Source: Rhodocollybia butyracea (lineage: Eukaryota > Basidiomycota > Agaricomycetes > Agaricales > Omphalotaceae). Taken from it: a DNA stretch of 19,201 nt. A model generated the notes under the pieces. The model saw only the letters and a list, made by a program, of their open reading frames with translations, ran no database searches and was not told the origin of the DNA. Location of the stretch: contig JADNRY010001003.1 in the NCBI GenBank assembly GCA_015501585.1, forward strand, positions 1 to 19,201, read 5' to 3'. Position numbers and translations under genes: made by a program. Below are positions 16,267 to 19,201 of this stretch, in pieces. Position 1 is the stretch's first letter; every line of letters starts with the position of its first letter.

Positions 16267-19201
16267 CTACTCCTGTCCGATAGAAACGTTCCAGATTTTT
16301 TGAAGAAGGTCTGACACTGGATCTGACTGCCCCTCGAATCTTGCGAAAGATACAGCCGTGAACGTAGCGGCGTAGTTTCGAAGATACGGAGAATACTGCG
16401 AACAAGTCAGTCACAATAAACATTATCCACCAGCTGAACTTACTGCTCTGCAAAAATGCCGGTACCATCCCCATGTTTCCCAAGCATTCCATTCCTCCTT
16501 GCCCCAATTAGCATGGTTGTGCCAGGAGTCTTCGGTGAGAATTTCTCCAGCTTTTGGATTTGGGTGAGCAGTAGTAGTCGTGGGGGCAAGACATGATATG
16601 AAGCCCTCCAAGGTCCGAGAGAGTGCTGCTTTTTGTTCCTTTGTAAGGCTAGAAAAGGCTTTTAGGGCAGTGGTCAGAGCTGCATTTTCCTGGACTGATT
16701 CCTCTGAACAAATGATTCAACATAGTCCAAAAGTGTACGACGTCGTTCTTACCTGGTTTCACATCTCCGTCAACGTCCATGTTTGCTTTGACTCTGGCTC
16801 GATTTTCGTCATCTTCCTTTCTTAATAGGGCAAGTTTCCGTCTTGCAATGCTGACTCGTCCGACCGCCTTGTTCAACGCCCCCCTCAGCAAGTCCCACTC
16901 AAATGTACTTAGACTCAGAGGTGCCTTCAAATCCGCTTCAGATTCATCAATCTCGTTGACATGCAAGAAGGTCCACGAGACAACATCCGTGGGGTCAACA
17001 ATCTGGTACTGCATCAACTTGTCGAACACAATCGCCACCATCTGCGAATTGTATTTCCAGAATGATGCCGAGGCACTTAGAATATCAGCTTTGGCTTCCG
17101 GGTTTCCCGCTCCAGCACTAGCGGTCATACCACCACTGGCAAAGAGTACGAAGTAATGGAAGGTACCTCTCGATAGCGTTTAGAAGATGCGAAAAGGAGC
17201 GTGAGCCGATGTGAAGGAGAGACTGGTAGTGATGAACCGGATGAGAGAGTTGACATTTTCGGAATCAGAGACTTCGATTTCAAGAGTGTTTCGGAGAGTG
17301 TCGAGCTGAGTAATGACATCTTCAGCTTTGGCGCGTCCACGGAAGAGATTGAGAATAGACTGAGCCGCATCATGGTGCGGTTTTTGCTGGTTCACAGTCA
17401 GCAGTGATATCAGAACCAAGAGAAAAGCTAGGGCGCACTTGGATCATCATACATAAAATCAGGACCAGGAGATTGATAAGGTAAAGTATGTGCTTCAGGC
17501 GGGTGCATCTCTTCGGGAAGACTTTTTTACGATACGGTCGTGATACGACAGTCTGATTTCGTACTCCAAAGCTCTGCGCATAAAACGCGCGCCTGGGGTG
17601 TTGAACAACTAGCTCGAGATCAGGTATCCTTATAACAGCACAATCAGCGGTGTCGAGCAGAAGTAGAGTAACAAATCAACGCGTACCATTCTTCCACACC
17701 CACTGAAAGTTGAAGTTGCTCATATGAATTGCAAACCAGTCCGAGAAGCGTCTTTGGATCTCCACATCAAGCCCGTCTGCGAGACTGCTATACAATTTTC
17801 GTATGGATTTACCAAACTGCCGGCCCTATCGTCGAGGTGAAAGCTTGCACACTTCTGTGATTAAACTATCGTAGTATATTTGCTTCTGGGAGGAGTCAGG
17901 TAGAACCAGAGATGCTCCAAGCATTGTCTAGCATCTAAAATGAATCATGCGACCTCAAGAATATCGACGGCATTTACCTCGAGTAAGGTGCTTTCTAACT
18001 GCCACTCGTAATTCACTAAATTTTCCACCTCGGGAGGCGGGGCTCCGGGTTTCAGCTTGAAGGTTCCAGGAACGGTCCATTTCGGATATTCGAGTAAGAT
18101 CCTTGCAGATTCTTTGCGGTTTACTTCAAAAATATCGATTATAGCAAGAAGATCCGAGCGAACTGCATAACCTGCAGGTGTATTTGGATCGGGAGTAATC
18201 TGCAATTGTGAACAATCAGTCATGGAACCGCAGGTGGGGAAATATAAGAACAAACATCGTCACTAAATAGCCTCATGAAATACTCTGGCCATTCTTCTTT
18301 TTTGGTATCTGATTCTTCAGTTTCGGTAGGGCCATCCAGTTCGATAACTTCGGGAGGAACGAGAAGGGAGGGTAGACTGTATGGAGTGAACAACATCATG
18401 TCAAGTTGAGGATAGTCAGCGTATGGCCTCGGGTACGGCCCTTCAAACCTGAGCTCTCGAGATTTCAGTGTGTTTATCGCACTGTCCAGGAGCTAGAAGA
18501 CTGTCAGTTTGCAACAACAGATTGCAGACGTCGAATAACACACCTATCTGCGTTTTCCACAGACACAGAAGACAAATGCAACCGCACTGAAGGCTGAACA
18601 ATCCACTTGCCAGAGTTGGTACTTTCTGTGTATGTTTGGATTGATGTCATGATTTCGTCAAATATGGTTGGTACGGCTGAAGTCAAGACGGTACCGCTCT
18701 ACAGGATATGAGATTCATGAAGGTAGCAACCACGAATTCACGTACAATCATAAGACCATCAGCAGCACAAAGCGCTGCGCGTTTAGCCCGCCCGTGCGAG
18801 ATACCGAATTCATCGAGGACCGCAGTGAAGGATTGTAGCAAGGCAGCGAATGATTCGGCAGAGATAAGTTGAGCAGAAACTAAATGGGCAAAGAAACTGA
18901 TCTGGGAAAATAGACCAGGTTAAGATTTTGAGACAAAGAAACAAGAAACGAGCAAAGCAACGCACACAATGTCGGGTTTCTCTCACATTAATTTATCCAC
19001 ATATGTTTGGAAACCCTTCAAAATTCTCCAGGATTTGTTTTCCTAATGATGTTTCATCTTGGTTGACCGGTGCATGCAAACGTCGGAGAAGAGCAGCTAA
19101 AACGGAATTTTGTAGGGCTGTTCTGTTATACTGTATGCTGTTCATGAAGAAAGGCAATAAGTTCCGGAAAGAATCGGGACTTGCCTTATATGAAATGACT
19201 C
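16267..19201 (-). CDS. Nuclear cap-binding protein subunit 1 (CBP80), 5' end outside window, frame-broken
   Basis: CBP80 with CBP20 forms the nuclear cap-binding complex that binds the m7G cap and links splicing, export and 3' processing; its body is three MIF4G-type helical domains. The gene enters from the right edge and ends at the stop 16269-16267. Recognisable order: ITEQPYKIPF, KGFQTYVDKLM, RETRHC, ISFFAHLVSAQLI, EFGISHGRAKRAALCAADGL, RPYADYPQLDMMLFTPYSLP, IDIFEVNRKESARILLEYPK, PGTFKLKPGAPPPEV, YEWQLESTLLE|TMLGASLVLP, DWFAIHMSNFNFQWVWK, IPDLELVVQHPRR, YEIRLSYHDRIV, ILNLFRGRAKAEDV, SFWKYNSQMVAIVFDKLMQY, QIVDPTDVVSWTF and YSPYLRNYAATFTAVSFARF. The last three exons (about 17128-16753, 16703-16444, 16395-16267) are fully open. 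Between about 19100 and 17140 roughly ten one-base insertions or deletions break the frame, several in homopolymers. It may be a pseudogene or an unpolished assembly stretch. Confidence 0.85.

Noticed and set aside
17881..17960. An apparent further frame break in CBP80 at ATGCTAGACAATGCTTGG
   Set aside because: Using the later acceptor (GCTAG) restores the frame as LLE|TMLGASLVLP, so no indel is needed there.

Overview
The window reads as nuclear DNA of a filamentous basidiomycete, most likely an agaricomycete (inference). Genes lie on both strands and are cut by many short introns of about 44-75 nt with GT..AG ends. The encoded proteins are ordinary fungal housekeeping families (NOP58, CBP80, a Yea4-type UDP-GlcNAc transporter, a Pcl-type cyclin, carboxypeptidase Y) plus a fungal DUF262 protein. 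I found no sign of a bacterial operon, phage, CRISPR array or complete transposon. All exon models were assembled by eye from the sequence and from remembered family signatures.

Layout, left to right. (1) 13-1096, minus: the first part of a carboxypeptidase Y-like serine protease in about eight exons, cut by the left edge, with one frame break in the GGPGCSS exon. (2) 1100-2478: spacer with a three-copy 44-nt repeat and a decayed reading frame. (3) 2479-4596, plus: intact nine-exon NOP58. (4) 4597-5262: convergent spacer. (5) 5263-7614, minus: intact ten-exon DUF262 gene containing three consecutive microexons of 16, 7 and 10 nt. (6) 7615-8842: low-complexity and non-coding DNA. (7) 8843-9345: a minisatellite of 18/19-nt units. 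(8) 9380-10288, minus: a 302-codon protein I do not recognise. (9) 10289-11877: long upstream region with a GATA-site cluster and a doubtful gene on the minus strand. (10) 11878-13158, minus: UDP-GlcNAc transporter, sharing a 200-bp divergent promoter with (11) 13359-14839, plus: Pcl/Pho80-type cyclin. (12) 15185-15645, plus: a decayed, inverted copy of gene 8. (13) 15646-16266: no gene seen. (14) 16267-19201, minus: nuclear cap-binding protein CBP80, cut by the right edge. Its C-terminal third is open, but the N-terminal two thirds carry about ten single-base frame breaks.

The neighbours do not form a pathway. Two (NOP58 and CBP80) act in RNA metabolism, one handles sugar-nucleotide transport, one is a cyclin and one a vacuolar or secreted protease. 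The points most worth a second look are the microexon run in the DUF262 gene, the frame-broken CBP80 (pseudogene or unpolished assembly), and the unknown gene with its decayed inverted copy.
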